64,000 bases of DNA. Source: Acanthosepion pharaonis (Eukaryota > Mollusca > Cephalopoda > Sepiida > Sepiidae). Position numbers and translations under genes: made by a program. The notes beneath the pieces were generated by a model, which saw only the letters and a program-made list of their open reading frames with translations, was not told the origin of the DNA and ran no database searches. Position 1 is the stretch's first letter; every line of letters starts with the position of its first letter. This document shows positions 10,736-21,830 of the stretch, one piece after another. Where the stretch lies: NCBI GenBank assembly GCA_903632075.3, contig CAHIKZ030000058.1, positions 3,335,001 to 3,399,000 on the forward strand, in the 5' to 3' direction.

Positions 10736-10884
10736 TTTTACTATCTATCTATCTATAATCCGAATTATACAAGATAGATATTATGAATCCAAATACCCCA
10801 TAGTGAACTGTCTTGCAGATGAAAACAAATTCGAACATCCATCACTCGAAAGCTGACTTCAAATTTCTCGGACCATAGCTCTAT

Positions 10885-11350
10885 GAGGACAGCATCCTGG
10901 GTATGACAATAAACTACATCCGCGTCCTGGGTATGAAGATAAACTACATCCGCGTCCTGGGTATGAGGATAAACTTCATCCGAGTCCTGGGTAAGATGAT
11001 ATACTACGTCCAACAGCAACGCCTCTGATAATACGTTTTTGAAAAATAATGTAACCAGCTGTACGTTTATGAAAAAATAATATTACCCCCTAGACCTTTT
11101 TTATGAAAGAATAGTGTTTATGTCTATACGCTTTTGAAAAATAACATTACCAGCAATACGTTTATGAAAAAAAATATATTACCAGCTACATGCTTTTGAA
11201 AAAAAATATTACATTTTTTGAGAAAAAAAATATTAATATTAATAGATTTTTGACAAAACAAAAATATTACCAGGAACAAAAGAAAGTTGTCGGCATTAAA
11301 TGACCCACTGATGATAACATGCCGTAAACCAAACCAAATCAAACCAAATC
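10885..11350 (+). mobile_element. Minisatellite-bearing element, copy E2
   Basis: Four 30-bp units (10892-11011, GCGTCCTGGGTATGA-GATAA-type) lead into AACAGCAACGCCTCTGATAA, then AT-rich units with TTACCAGC (about 11030-11280), then a tail with TGCCGTAAACCAAACCAAAT. Compared with E1 the central core is deleted. It ends in a doubled AAACCAAATC motif. Confidence 0.75.
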
Positions 11351-11672
11351 CATGAGGACACGTTTAAACCAACATTATATTTTACCCACTTCGGTACGAA
11401 ACAAACATAAAAAATATAATTCTCGAATCTAATTGTAAAAAGTAAATAAATAAATAGACGTCTCGAGGAAGCCCCATTATAAACAACAAAAAAGATCAAT
11501 CATAAAGAGAATCATCTACGAACACGACCGTAATGTACTGATCGTCTTCAGAAATCAAAGATATGTCTGCTTTTCCGCTCCTTACACGCCATTTAAAATA
11601 GCACAACTAAAATCCACGAAAGTGGCTCGTAGGTTAGCGAATATAGCTTGGTACAATATCTATACACACTAA
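11351..11672. other. No gene seen
   Basis: AT-rich spacer between two repeat elements. Confidence 0.5.
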
Positions 11673-12442
11673 GTGAACAATATCAGAGTTAGAGTGTATG
11701 TAAATATACATATATAAAGTGAACATAGACGTCAAACCTCAGAAGCGACAATCTGTTTCATGCTAAATACAATCATCAGGCTACATTCGTCCTTTAAATG
11801 GCAATTTCTTACAAAATAATGTAATATGAAAGCCACGGTAAAATCATTAGATAACGAAGAAAAATATACACAGGAGGACCCTGGAGATAAGGAAACTACG
11901 CACATCTTTTACAGATAGTAAATACGTGAACACCACAATGTTTTCTAATGTATATCTGGGGAATTAAAAACAAAAAGCAAATTACTCCCAAAATATCATG
12001 GAAAATGATAAAAAAGAACCTTCAACAATCAGTCCAAAAACTGCAACGTTTGCTTGGAGGAGAAAATAGCTATAATTGCCTTCCTAGACCAAAACAAACT
12101 ACTAAATAAACGATCAGAACGTATCTCAAAATGCAGATACGAAAACGATTTTTATTACGTTACTTAAAAATCGAAAACTGAAAAGAATAAATAAAAATAA
12201 ATACAATAAAAATAAGTAAGCACAAAGAAGTAAAATAAATTAACCCAAATAAATAATAAAGAAATAAACAAATCACTCCCGCCAACCTTTAGAATACACT
12301 ATCGACAATGCAATAGACTACCCACAATGCACCACTGACCTATATATATAAATAGTCGAGAAAAAACACAATGTGGCTTGACGATTGCATTTAGCGTGAA
12401 ACAGTCTGTCACTTTTGAGTGTTTGAGTGACTTTAATGTTAA

Positions 12443-12443
<1 letters not shown>
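11673..12443. mobile_element. Inverted-repeat element X, copy 1
   Basis: The left end (about 11673-11770: AACAATATCAGAGTTAGAG, GTGAACATAGACGTCAAAC, AATCTGTTTCATGCTAAAT) is mirrored by the right end (about 12385-12443: TTTAGCGTGAAACAGTCTG, GACTTTAATGTTAAC). The interior is A-rich with no open frame. The second copy at 51735-52262 carries a fuller right end. The right terminus here is cut by a TA tract. Likely a non-autonomous DNA transposon of unassigned superfamily. Confidence 0.6.

Positions 12444-12444
<1 letters not shown>

Positions 12445-12495
<51 letters not shown>
12445..12495. repeat. (TA)n microsatellite
   Basis: Begins directly at the right end of element X, after AACTTA. Confidence 0.97.
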
Positions 12496-12499
<4 letters not shown>

Positions 12500-12621
12500 T
12501 AAAAACAGACCACTTTATGGTTCCATCATTTTTATTTAAATTATTTGCTCTGGATTTACATTGAGCTCTCTGGATTTTATCCTCCTTAGGTTTACCCATA
12601 CGGATTACCTAATTTTTCATA

Positions 12622-12624
<3 letters not shown>

Positions 12625-12674
<50 letters not shown>
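12625..12674. repeat. (TA)n microsatellite, mariner target
   Basis: Left half of a TA tract; the mariner at 12675 is inserted in it and the tract resumes at 13573. Confidence 0.97.
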
Positions 12675-12675
<1 letters not shown>

Positions 12676-13571
12676 GAGGGTCATTCAATAAATAAGGTGA
12701 ATTTTTCGGTATAAGGACTTCTAATACAGATAGAAGCTTTTTTTTTTTTTTTTTTTTTTTTTTGTTCGTTTTACTTTTTTTCCCGTGGATTTAATTTCTT
12801 TTGCAGATTAAAAAAAAATCTTTGAGAGTTTTGGTGATTAACAAAGATGGCCGACAAAGAAGCATGCTCCAGGATTGAACAGCGGTCAGTTATCAAGTTT
12901 TGGTTGCTGAAGGGTTCAAACCAGTTGAAATTCATAGGAGAATGTCAACTGTGTATGGTGCCACATGTTTCAGCCAAAAGAATATCTACAAGTGGGCTAA
13001 ATTGTTTAAAGAAGGACGGAGCAGTGTTGAAGATGAAGACAGGCCTTGGAGGCCTACAGAAGTGAGGTCTCCTAAGGTGATCGAATCAGTCAATGACCTC
13101 ATTCAGTCTGACAGAGGAACTACTGTGAACTGCTGAGGCAGGTCAAGAAAGACATAAAGAACAAACGCAGGTGTCATCAGTCAGAAGGATTCATCTTGCA
13201 TCATGACAACGCAAGGCCTCACACAGAAGCCCAAACGGTGCAGACCATCAACGAGCTGGGCTGGGAACTGCTCCCTCATCCCCCTTACAGCCCAGACCTT
13301 GCCCCTTCAGACTTTCACCTGTTTGGTCCCTTGAAAGCGTTCACGAGAGGCACGAAGTTTAAAAGTGACGATGAAGTCTAAAGTGTTATGAGCGACTGGC
13401 TGAGACATCAGTCCAAAGATTTTTGCGCTGAGGGAATACAGAAGCTTGTGCACAGATGAGAAAAGTGTGTGATAGTGCTGGGAGACTACGTTGAAAAATA
13501 AAAAAAGTAAACTTCTATCTGTATTAGGAGTCCTTATACCAAAAATTCACCTTATTTATTGAATGACCCTC

Positions 13572-13572
<1 letters not shown>
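12675..13572 (+). mobile_element. Mariner transposon, complete ends, internally deleted
   Basis: The terminal inverted repeats are about 62 bp and nearly identical: left 12675-12739 starts CGAGGGTCATTCAATAAATA and right 13508-13572 is its complement. TA on both sides is the expected target duplication, here inside a (TA)n tract. At 898 bp it is about 400 bp shorter than a usual 1.3-kb mariner. A long T run (12740-12762) lies between the left TIR and the transposase start. Confidence 0.93.
12847..13500 (+). pseudogene. Mariner transposase (DD34D), deleted and frameshifted
   Basis: From ATG 12847 the N-terminal helix-turn-helix region reads EQRSVIKF, then a one-base loss at about 12898 (a T run) shifts frame to VAEGFKPVEIHRRM...YGATC, KWAKLFKEGR and DEDRPWRP. 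At about 13115-13130 the sequence jumps to the last third (YCELLRQVKKDIKNKRR), with the TACTGTGAA junction in another frame. The gap removes the first catalytic Asp. The second Asp (HHDNARPHT, about 13202) and the third (APSDFHLFGPL, about 13307) remain with 34 residues between them, the mariner spacing. A stop follows at about 13379. Inactive; the element can only move in trans. Confidence 0.9.

Positions 13573-13635
<63 letters not shown>
13573..13635. repeat. (TA)n microsatellite, right half of mariner target
   Basis: Resumes the TA tract interrupted by the mariner. Confidence 0.97.
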
Positions 13636-13637
<2 letters not shown>

Positions 13638-13920
13638 GGTGTAACAGTAAAATTCACGAAGGCATGTAAAAGCAACATTATCCAATTGTTAGATTAAGCT
13701 CTAAACTATTTTATGTTAGAAATGATTAAAGAGATCTTACTGGAATTCTCAGATGTTTTTTAATACAATTCGACTCCACTTTTAGCAATAAGAATGTATA
13801 ATTACTGCCCAAGCTTAACAGTAGAATCGTGATGCAATCCTTCGTAAACGAAAATATCATGTTCATCATTAATTAATCATAGCTAAGGATCGAAAGCAAG
13901 TGAAGGATTGGAATAAATTT

Positions 13921-13923
<3 letters not shown>
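13636..13923. other. No gene seen
   Basis: AT-rich spacer between two TA tracts. Confidence 0.5.

Positions 13924-13969
<46 letters not shown>
13924..13969. repeat. (TA)n microsatellite
   Basis: About 23 TA units. Confidence 0.97.
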
Positions 13970-13973
<4 letters not shown>

Positions 13974-14389
13974 CCAGGACGATTTTTCATTTTATTCAAG
14001 ATGATCTTCATCCTCTCTAACCTTCTATCTTTCTGTCTTGTAGTAACAAGCTCTCTCTCAGGTTTCACGTACGATTTCATTTTCAATTGTTTTTCACTGC
14101 TCTTTGGATTGTCATAGTTGAAACTGCTCTCTCTCTCTCTCTCGTGCCAAACGTCTTTTCTAATTGATCTCTTTAGCGCTAAGATCATTGATTAAGATTT
14201 AATAATTACTAATAATTCACTGAATCCTTATGTTTAAATTGTTGTCAGATAGATCTGATGCTGCTAGGCCGAATATTTTTGAAAACTTCACATTTTCATC
14301 CTCAGTGCGTAATTTTTCCATTACAGGTAAACTCCAAGACTAAATAAATGCAGTTTAGACGTTTTTAAAAATATATTATTTTTTGAAAG

Positions 14390-14700
14390 TTATATAATAG
14401 CTCCCCGTGATGCTGGGGTTCCATTTGCCTTGGTAGTTTCTTTCCAACTTAGCAATATCTTGGCGGAATATTTATCCATCCTTATCACTCACTACTCTGA
14501 AGTCATAATGTAGAAGTTGAATCTGGAAATGTAGAATGTGTATTTTGTATGACATTCGACATCCCATGTCCTCATAAATCTGTAACAGCTTATCGATACA
14601 CACTTGGTTTATCTGGTAACTGGTTGTAAAAAATATTTCATTCTCTGAGGCAAGCATGTGAACAAGTGCTTTTGACAAATTTTTATGTGGCTAATTCTGA
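14390..14700 (-). pseudogene. Second C-terminal fragment of the dispersed VSD-x-G protein family
   Basis: On the minus strand a frame of 68 codons (14678 down to 14472) reads LLQIYEDMGCRMSYKIHILH and then VVSDKDG before a stop, with KLPRQ-like coding just beyond. The same motif order (YEDM-C, KIHFLH, VVSDNHG) recurs at 14920-15130. So the C-terminal end of this family is present twice, about 500 bp apart, from a duplication or a second insertion. The family is known to me as a conserved protein of unknown function found in many dispersed copies in animal genomes. No function is claimed. Confidence 0.55.
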
Positions 14701-14899
14701 TTTCTGTGCAGTTTTGCTCTATCAGCTCTTGTATTTGTGCATTCACATAATATAATGTGTTTATTTTATCATTTATAAAGTTATATTATAAAAAAAACAG
14801 CACAGATACAGTGTATTGATGAAACTTAATTTTTTGGGATAATACCATACATGTTGTCAGATAGATCATAATACAAGAGCCTGTCATAAGTAAAAAAAA

Positions 14900-15980
14900 A
14901 TATTGGACATTCTCGTATACTTTGCACCTGGTATGTCACTCATGAGCATCCAAAGAAATTCCCCAACATCCTGAGTTTCCACTTGTCTTGGTAGTTTTGT
15001 TTTTTCCATCTTATTAATATATTGGTGGAAGCTTTCACCATGATTATCACTCACTACTTTCTGGTTCAGTTGAATGTTGCAGTGAAGAAAGTGAATTTTG
15101 AGTCAAATTCGGCATTCCATATCCTCATAACAATTTTTCGATACACTCTTGGTAATCCGGTACTTGTGTATTAAAAACGAAGCCATGGCAGACTGAATTA
15201 TTTTTTCCTATGCTTTCAATTCGTTTATGAAGCTCTGTAGTAGTACAACCTTTTTCCGTGTTCAAGTAAATGTTTCGTGTCCTGAAAATGGTGATAATTA
15301 CTTCTGTCGTGACCAGGTTCCACTGCTTAAGCTGGGATGACAGGAACTCTGACGGGTGCTTAGATTGGTACAACTCACATGCAAGGTCATTCAGATCTTT
15401 CTGGGTGATTCGGTGGGGCTCACTGTTCCTGAATAAACATGGACATTGTATTCAGAAGAGAGTTACTTGGCAGAATTTTCCTCTGAAAGCAATAAATATC
15501 TAACAGCATTTAGAGACAAGATCATCTAAGTGAGGAATATGTCTCATCGGTGAAGGGACTTTGAAATATTTGAATTCTTTTTTGAGAAGGTGGGTAAGAA
15601 GCAGGGATACTGTTTGTATTTCTTAGACAAAAATATCAATCATCTGTATGGCTTCGGTGCTTTCTTCAGACCACCGGGAAAGCAAAGTTTTAGGGTGCTT
15701 TCTTGTCCTGAAATTTTGCATTTAGTCCATTGTTCAGCGTTTATAACAGTTGTGTGGGGCCCAAGATTTCTCCTGATCTCCAATTCTACAGTCAAAATCA
15801 TGAAAATGATCAGTTCTCAAGAGGGGAGTAATCGTTTGGTGCTGTGCAATTGTCCTGAATTCCCCACACATGTAACAGAATGGCTTTGTCTTGTTAACGC
15901 ATCCTTTCTGATTTGAAGTGACTGAAGCTATTGTAGAGATATGTATTGGCTCATAAAATATAGAAAACAACATAAACATT
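14900..15980 (-). pseudogene. Decayed copy of a dispersed conserved metazoan protein
   Basis: Read right to left on the minus strand: an N-terminal zinc-finger-like start CYMCGEFR (about 15860), then DCRIGDQEKSWAPHNC (about 15760), VPSPMRHIPH (about 15545), SEPHRITQKDLNDLACELYQS (about 15390), FLSSQLKQWNLV (about 15330), and after a deletion YEDMECRI, KIHFLHCNIQL, VVSDNHGESFHQYI and MEKTKLPRQVE (about 15130-14980). Stops and frameshifts separate the blocks, and the middle of the protein (several hundred residues in relatives) is missing. The order agrees with a family I recognise from many animals as repeated, transposon-associated and of unknown function. Confidence 0.65.
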
Positions 15981-17420
15981 GTTCATATCTACGGTTACGT
16001 CCATACGTAACTGGCACTCGGATATAAAAAGGATTTCATTTCGTCGTAATGAAACTTATCCTGCCAAAAGTTACCTTTACGTTAGTTATTTTTAAAAAAA
16101 AATACAATTCTTAAAATCAAAAATTAAAAAAAAAAAAAAAACAACAACTCAATGTCTGTTATATACCGTGCATATGAACACTAATGGGTATGTCACAAGA
16201 CTCATAAATAAGTTGGACACTATTGTAAGTGTGGGTGGGGAAATATGGTGTCTAAGTAGTTCACGACTAGTAGTGGTTTACCTACTTCACGCCGCTGGCG
16301 AGTATTGTATTTTGTTGACGTTATAAAGATTACCATTTCGTTTCAAACCTTAGTTTTGGTTATTCCTCATTCGCTAACCCTTTCTAGGTTGCAACAATAT
16401 CCTAAATAGGACACATCTGGCCGCTTTGAATGCATGTAAATGTATGCATTTTACATATATGTATATAAGTATATTTTCAAAAAGTATAGGGGAAGGAAAA
16501 CGGATTTCATATGTGAAATCAGCACCTCCAAATTAGGTTAGAACATCTATTTTATCTTTGACTATATTTCTTTGTAAACCAGAGTTATTATAGAAAGGTT
16601 GCTGACAAAATATTGAACCAATATATGTATGTATCTGCACCTGTGTGTGGGAGGAATGACCACAGATTCATAGACTCGATGTTGGTCGGGTTTAATCCGG
16701 ATACGATATTTGATGACGCAAATAACAAATGAACGACTATAGGTCATCGATGCGTGTTTCTCATGAAGTTTTAATCAAGTCCATTTCGTCAAGTTCCGAT
16801 AATTACCAACAGTACAGTGATTCGATATTATCTCTAAACTCGCTGACGCATCCTTGACTGTAATTAATATCGTCTGCTCTTGTCTATGGGAGATCGTCGC
16901 CAATTTGGAACTTGTTTTCACACAAATTGCACACGTGCGCACCGGATGAATCCTTGCGAGTTGCTGGTTTTATCACCTCGTCTTTTCACTGTGGCAGAAT
17001 TTCATCGTATTCGAACAAGTATGAATAGATTTTATTCAAAGCTCAGAACACATAAGGTAGCCAAATTCGGGAACCGGCTTATTGTAATTTAAGCAGAAAT
17101 CTGTTTCTATACAACTGTTGTCGTTTCTCGTCTCCGCACGCTCCCACTTTTAACTTCTGCACTGCTGGCGCCAGTTTAATTTTTGTCGCTATACTTAAAA
17201 TATAATGATGAACTACAATGTTGGAAAGTGACAATTTCACCAAAAACATGTTCGAAAATGTTGACGTTTTCAAATGAAATCAAGAAAATAAGAATTGTAG
17301 GAACATTTCGTCAGAAACAAAGAAAAGAGTACAGAACTGTTATGTAATATAAGTAATCCGATGGAAGTGAATGCTAGACAATAACATCAGAGATGAAGAC
17401 AAGACTTGAAGCAACCTCTG
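15981..17420. other. No gene seen
   Basis: About 1.4 kb of AT-rich DNA without recognised elements. A 70-codon frame at about 16880-17092 has no motif I know. A 16-bp A run (about 16125-16141) is present. Confidence 0.45.
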
Positions 17421-17840
17421 ACAGATGTGCCGTTGCCTCCCTCTGTCTTTTTTACAAATACGTCACGGTAACTGCTCCGATGAGCTGTTATCGCTGGTTC
17501 CCAGACTTCATGAATTTAAGCGTTCTACTAGGCTGGCATCTTGCTCTCACCCTTTCACTGTCGAAACTGTTAAATGTAGCCATCTCTTCTACTCCAATAG
17601 CTTCATGTCTCGCACTTCTCGCCTGTGGAATTCTCTCCCCATTTCTTGTTTCCCTGATAGCTATAATCTCCAACTATTCGAATGTAAAGTCAATCGACAT
17701 CTCCAGTTACCTTGATCTACCCATTATCCTTCTCCTCATCCTTTCCTCTATCACTGCTCTCGTTCCAAATCTTCTGCAACCCCCCCCCCGAATCCTAATG
17801 GCTTCACGCCTTGCTCGGGGCGTAATGCTTATAAAAAAAT
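17421..17840 (+). mobile_element. LINE 3' end (jockey/CR1-like), copy L1
   Basis: 5'-truncated LINE. It encodes the C-terminal end of ORF2: CLFYKYVTVTAPMS-type in one frame and, in the next, GNCSDELLSLVPRLHEFKR, LASCSHPFTVETVKC and SRTSRLWNSLPISCFP, ending in VNRHLQ. Short frameshifts make both frames appear open. The 3' end carries TAATGGCTTCACGCCTTGCTCGGGG and an A-rich end. Six related tails occur in this window (39.6, 54.6, 33.3, 48.7, 49.5 and 60.6 kb), implying one LINE family that has been active here repeatedly. Confidence 0.8.
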
Positions 17841-18437
17841 ACACATTCTTTAGGCCGAAAAGTTAGGGGAATGATAGAAAACTAAATATTAACTTTTTTT
17901 TTCAGGCCAAGTGCGTCAAAACCCTCGCGACGCTATCTTCAAAAGTATGTTATCCCAATGTAACGAAATTTCTAACCAAACAGTGATGTTTTAAAAAATA
18001 TCTCCATAGATAAATTTAGTCATTAGCCTCCATGTTGTTCTAAGTAATTCCAGAGATATCGTCCAGTCCATATGCATTATAAGAATCTATAATTGAGATA
18101 ACAGCAAATGGAGGAAGTTATATGTATGGCATAGAGTTTTGTGTTGAAAATCAAGGAAATATAGTCCTGACGAGTGGAGGCTGGAAGAACATTTTCGATC
18201 AAAGCATTCTGCTTTATAAACAATACATGGAGGCATTTCAAACGGATTGTTGAACGCAGAGGGACTAAGGATTTATTCTTGTTTCGCATATTCTTACAGG
18301 ACCCCAAATCGGTTGAACTGAACTTGTAAGGGGCTATAAAAAAACATTAATTTTAAGACTCGATTACAATTATTACGAACAGACTAAAGGAGGAATCTGC
18401 TATGATCCGAACTATCACCTTGGTATAGACAGAAAAA
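17841..18437. other. No recognised gene
   Basis: Includes a 76-codon minus-strand frame (18307 down to 18077) without a motif I can name. The sequence is less AT-biased than its neighbours. Confidence 0.4.
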
Positions 18438-18906
18438 TTTACGGTCAAATCACGCTGAAACACCGGTTCTCTTACGATCACCGAAGTTAAGCAGCGTAGA
18501 GCCAGGTCAGTACTTAAATGGGGGACCGCTTAGGAACACCTGGTACTGTAAGCCCCCAAAGTCCAACCCTTACCTCACAGTCGGTGGGGGGTGTAAACGG
18601 TAGTGTCAGAACTATGCCGCCCGGATCTTCGTTCCTGGTAGGGCCACCCAAGGCGGACAGGTCTGACACACACGCCGGCTAACAAGGGCTCTGGTGAAAA
18701 TCCAAGGAGCGTCTGCATCGGTAACCGGCGGCTTCTGGTCGTTCCTGTCTCTGCGTCTGTGGGAACCCCGCGGCAAGCAAGAACGTTATCCGAGTAGGCC
18801 TGGGTACCCTACTTCTGTAATTTATCCCAAGAATCTTCTTCTCATAACAGGAAGAATCCGGCTCAATCCGCCCAGGGTGAATGCCGCATCAGTAGTAGTA
18901 GTAGTA
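18438..18906 (+). mobile_element. 5S rRNA-derived SINE, ordered copy
   Basis: 5S-like head (18439-18553), then a body of about 338 bp starting CCAAAGTCCAACCCTTACC and running through CGGTAACCGGCGGCTTCTGG to the 3' end ATGCCGCATCAG and a GTA tail (18891-18906). The body is almost identical to 1556-1888, so both insertions are young. SINEs with a 5S head (SINE3 class) are pol III type 1 transcribed; this copy keeps the internal promoter region. Confidence 0.9.
18439..18553 (+). rRNA. 5S rRNA-like SINE head
   Basis: Reads as 5S rRNA from TACGGTCAAATCACGCTG through CACCGGTTCT, GATCACCGAAGTTAAGCAGC (A box and intermediate element) and CAGTACTTAAATGGGGGACC (box C) to GGTACTGTAAGC. It differs from canonical 5S at a handful of positions. 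It is fused to the SINE body without a T-run terminator, so it is not a 5S gene. Confidence 0.88.
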
Positions 18907-19496
18907 TAGACGGAAGAAGTGATTCCAGTGGGCTATGGCGACTGAACAGGAAGTAGTAAACAGTAAGATGACATCGACCGAATAAATGTGAGAGTGCTGC
19001 TAGATTGACAATTAGGTTTCATACTTTTATTGTTGAAAGAGCAAGATTCAGCCGTATATTCTATTCTAAAAGTGTTTTTCACACTTCTCTCTTGTAGATA
19101 TTTCTGGCTTCCTACGATATTCATTGTTTTTTTTTTAAATGCAACATCTATGACCATCCTTTGTCTTTCCGGGTGCTCGTTTATTGTCTTTTTTACTTGC
19201 TAACGTATGCTCATCTTCTTTCATTCTTGGTAAATCCCTTGCATCTTAGTGGCATCATCGCTTTGCTTGGGACGACAAGTTTAAAAGTATAGATTCACAT
19301 CTTTCCGCCTCCCAGTACAGATTCCACTCAAGGCAAGTGAACATCGATTGCGCAGCCATTTAATACACAGCAGGGCAAAGATAGAGTCATGCCTTTTTTT
19401 TCCGAGGGCATTAGCGCGAGATTAACGAAACAAGATCAACCAGAACTTCAACTCGATTGGCTGATTCCATCTTCCACACCGATACCCGTAATACTT

Positions 19497-19497
<1 letters not shown>
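18907..19497. other. No gene seen
   Basis: AT-rich sequence up to the CA array; no motif recognised. Confidence 0.45.
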
Positions 19498-19542
<45 letters not shown>

Positions 19543-19736
19543 CACACATACACACACACACAGACACTTCCACGGACTGTCTCACACACACACACACATC
19601 AAGAATATCTCTAAGACACACACACACACACACACACGTGTGTGTATATATATTCTAAGATACATATGCATATATATATGCGTGTGTATATATATGTGTG
19701 TGTAAAATGTGTGTGTATATGTGTGTGTGTGTGTGT
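19498..19736. repeat. (CA)n array with TA/TG interruptions
   Basis: CA runs at 19499-19534, 19546-19560, 19585-19598 and 19614-19637, changing to GT and TATG motifs to 19736. Both strands give open frames of low-complexity His/Thr or Cys/Val that are not genes. Confidence 0.95.
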
Positions 19737-19901
19737 AAAAAAATAGAAAGAAAATTATCCTGGCACCAATGAAAAGTACAGAAATTATTCTTAGTATAAA
19801 TTTTCTGATATCTTCTGACGAATGAACGGGTCGATTGCTGGAGTGTCAGTCGACGAAACTCTCTAATCTCGAGATACAGAAAATAACAGGAACCAGCTAA
19901 G

Positions 19902-19902
<1 letters not shown>

Positions 19903-19975
<73 letters not shown>

Positions 19976-20010
19976 GTATAAATAAATATATATATATATA
20001 TATATATATA
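19903..20010. repeat. (TA)n microsatellite, compound
   Basis: TA run 19903-19963, then TATG units, then TA again (19988-20010), followed by GAGA-rich DNA. Confidence 0.96.
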
Positions 20011-20399
20011 AAGAGAGAGAGGGTGTCTGTGAGAGAGAGAAAGGGGGAGAGTAGAAAGTGCATGTGCGTGTATGAGAGAGAAACTGTTCCTCTGTATGTG
20101 TATGTTCATGCGTAGAAGTTTGTCTGTGTGTGTGAGAGAGAGAGGGGGGAGAAGGAGAGAATAGGAAAGAGGTGGGTTCCCGTGATGCTCTTGGTGTAAA
20201 ATAAGACGTTTGGCAATTGAAACAAGTCGGCACTCGGCTCTGATTAAATGATGTGGACAGCTGCTCGTATGAGCAAATGCTAGTTGGCTATTTTCGTGTC
20301 AAATCCTGTTTCATAATATTAGCTTTTTTTTTCTGTCTTTCCGTTAATGTTCTTACCGCACACACACATACATGCCCGCACACCCATGCTTGGGAATGA
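20011..20399. repeat. GA-rich simple repeats
   Basis: AGAGAGAG and GTGTGAGAGAGAG blocks (20011-20165), then unique-looking AT-rich DNA. Confidence 0.7.
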
Positions 20400-21070
20400 A
20401 GAATGTGTGAATGGCGGACAAGTGTACGATAGAATAAAAGAAAAAAATGAAAGGAAAGAGTGAAAAATGGATGTACTATAATAGAAGGAAAATGAAGAGA
20501 AAGTGATTTCGTTGGATAAGAAAAAGAACAAAAACCTGAGAAGTAATCCAGGAAACTTACAATTGAAACAGAAGTATATGAATTAATGAAAAAGTTGACA
20601 AAAATAAAAATGATTGAATAGATAAAGAAAGATTAATAAGTCAGAAAGAGAGAAGAAAGAAAGATTACTTAAAAAGACGAGAGAAAAAGGAAAAGTTAAG
20701 AATTTATGAAGGAAGAAAGACAGATATGAAAATAAATAAAAATGAAGGGAAAAGAAAAACAGATTACTGAGAATGAAACGAATGATTTCAAAAAAGAGAG
20801 TAAGGAAAGAATTATTTGAAAAAAAAAAAAGGAAAATAAAAAGAAAGAAATTTATGAAAGAAACAAAGACAGCCAAATCATAGATGTCGTAAAATGAATA
20901 TTAACAAATAAAAAAGATGAAAACAAACAAAAAACAGAAAAAAAAACATTTAAACGTAAAGTGCAAAAAGCGTCAATGAAAAGCGAAGAAAACAACATCA
21001 CTCAATAAACAAAAATTCTGAAATAGAATGGACACGAAAGTCGAAAGATTGAATGTAAAAAAAAAGCTTT
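20400..21070. repeat. Long purine-rich strand
   Basis: About 650 bp in which the + strand is overwhelmingly A and G (AGAAAGA, GAAGGAAGAAAG and similar words), without a fixed unit. The complementary frames look like Phe/Leu/Ser-rich proteins purely because of this bias. A low-complexity polypurine tract. Confidence 0.8.
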
Positions 21071-21655
21071 CAAAACGACTATTTTATTTCAAGTTCATTT
21101 GAAACTCAGCATCCCAATAATACTGAAGCAAGATGAATTGGGCCACCAACGAAGAACACTGACCCTTTGTCACTTTCACTGAAAGAGGTCAAGATGAAGA
21201 TGTTAGGCAGAGTCAAGAAAACAAATATATATTTTTTTAATAAAAGCGAACATTTTCAAAAAAGGAAAAAAAAAACTACATCTCAGAAAATAATATAGAG
21301 CAGCATGCAAGTATAAATATATATTTACATTTCCATTCCCACGAAAACAGAAATATTTAGTCAGAAAATAAACTAAAGAAAAAAAAGAAGTCGTATAAGG
21401 CTACATTTAGGAGACGAAGTTGAGATGAGCCAAAGGTGACTGAGACGCGAAAGTACATTGCATATAAAAGAAGAAACATAAATTACACAATTTGGCTGAA
21501 GTTCTACTGCGTCGGGGAAGCGGACATATTACGCCGTCGTCATTTTTACCAGTATTAGGCATTACTAATTTTCTACCAAATCACGTATCACTTTCTTTTC
21601 GCGGCCAATGTTAAAATCAATTTTAGACATCATCAACCTCACTTTCTAACTAGTT
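21071..21655. other. No gene seen
   Basis: A-rich, no recognised element. Confidence 0.45.
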
Positions 21656-21760
21656 TATGGCCACATCAAGCTGAAACACAAGTTCTGCTCTGTCACCGTC
21701 ATTAAGCAACGTTGAGCCTGGACATTACCTAGATGGGTAACCAGGTGTGGCAAGCATGGA
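21656..21760 (+). rRNA. Diverged 5S rRNA-like SINE head
   Basis: TATGGCCACATCAAGCTGAAACAC, then CACCGTCATTAAGCAACG and AGATGGGTAACCAGGTG follow the 5S order over about 105 nt, with many substitutions. What follows is unlike the 5S-SINE body at 1.6 and 18.6 kb, so it is an older or different 5S-derived element. Confidence 0.7.
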
Positions 21761-21830
21761 TTTGAGGGTGGTGTAATGAATATTTGTTCAAAATTATTAA
21801 TTCCGGTTGGGTTTATTTTATTCAGATACG

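Noticed and set aside
19389..19705. His/Thr-rich and Cys/Val-rich open frames
   Set aside because: Translations of the (CA)n array on either strand.
20583..20876. A Phe/Leu/Ser-rich membrane-like protein on the minus strand
   Set aside because: Produced by the polypurine tract on the opposite strand; the hydrophobicity is compositional.
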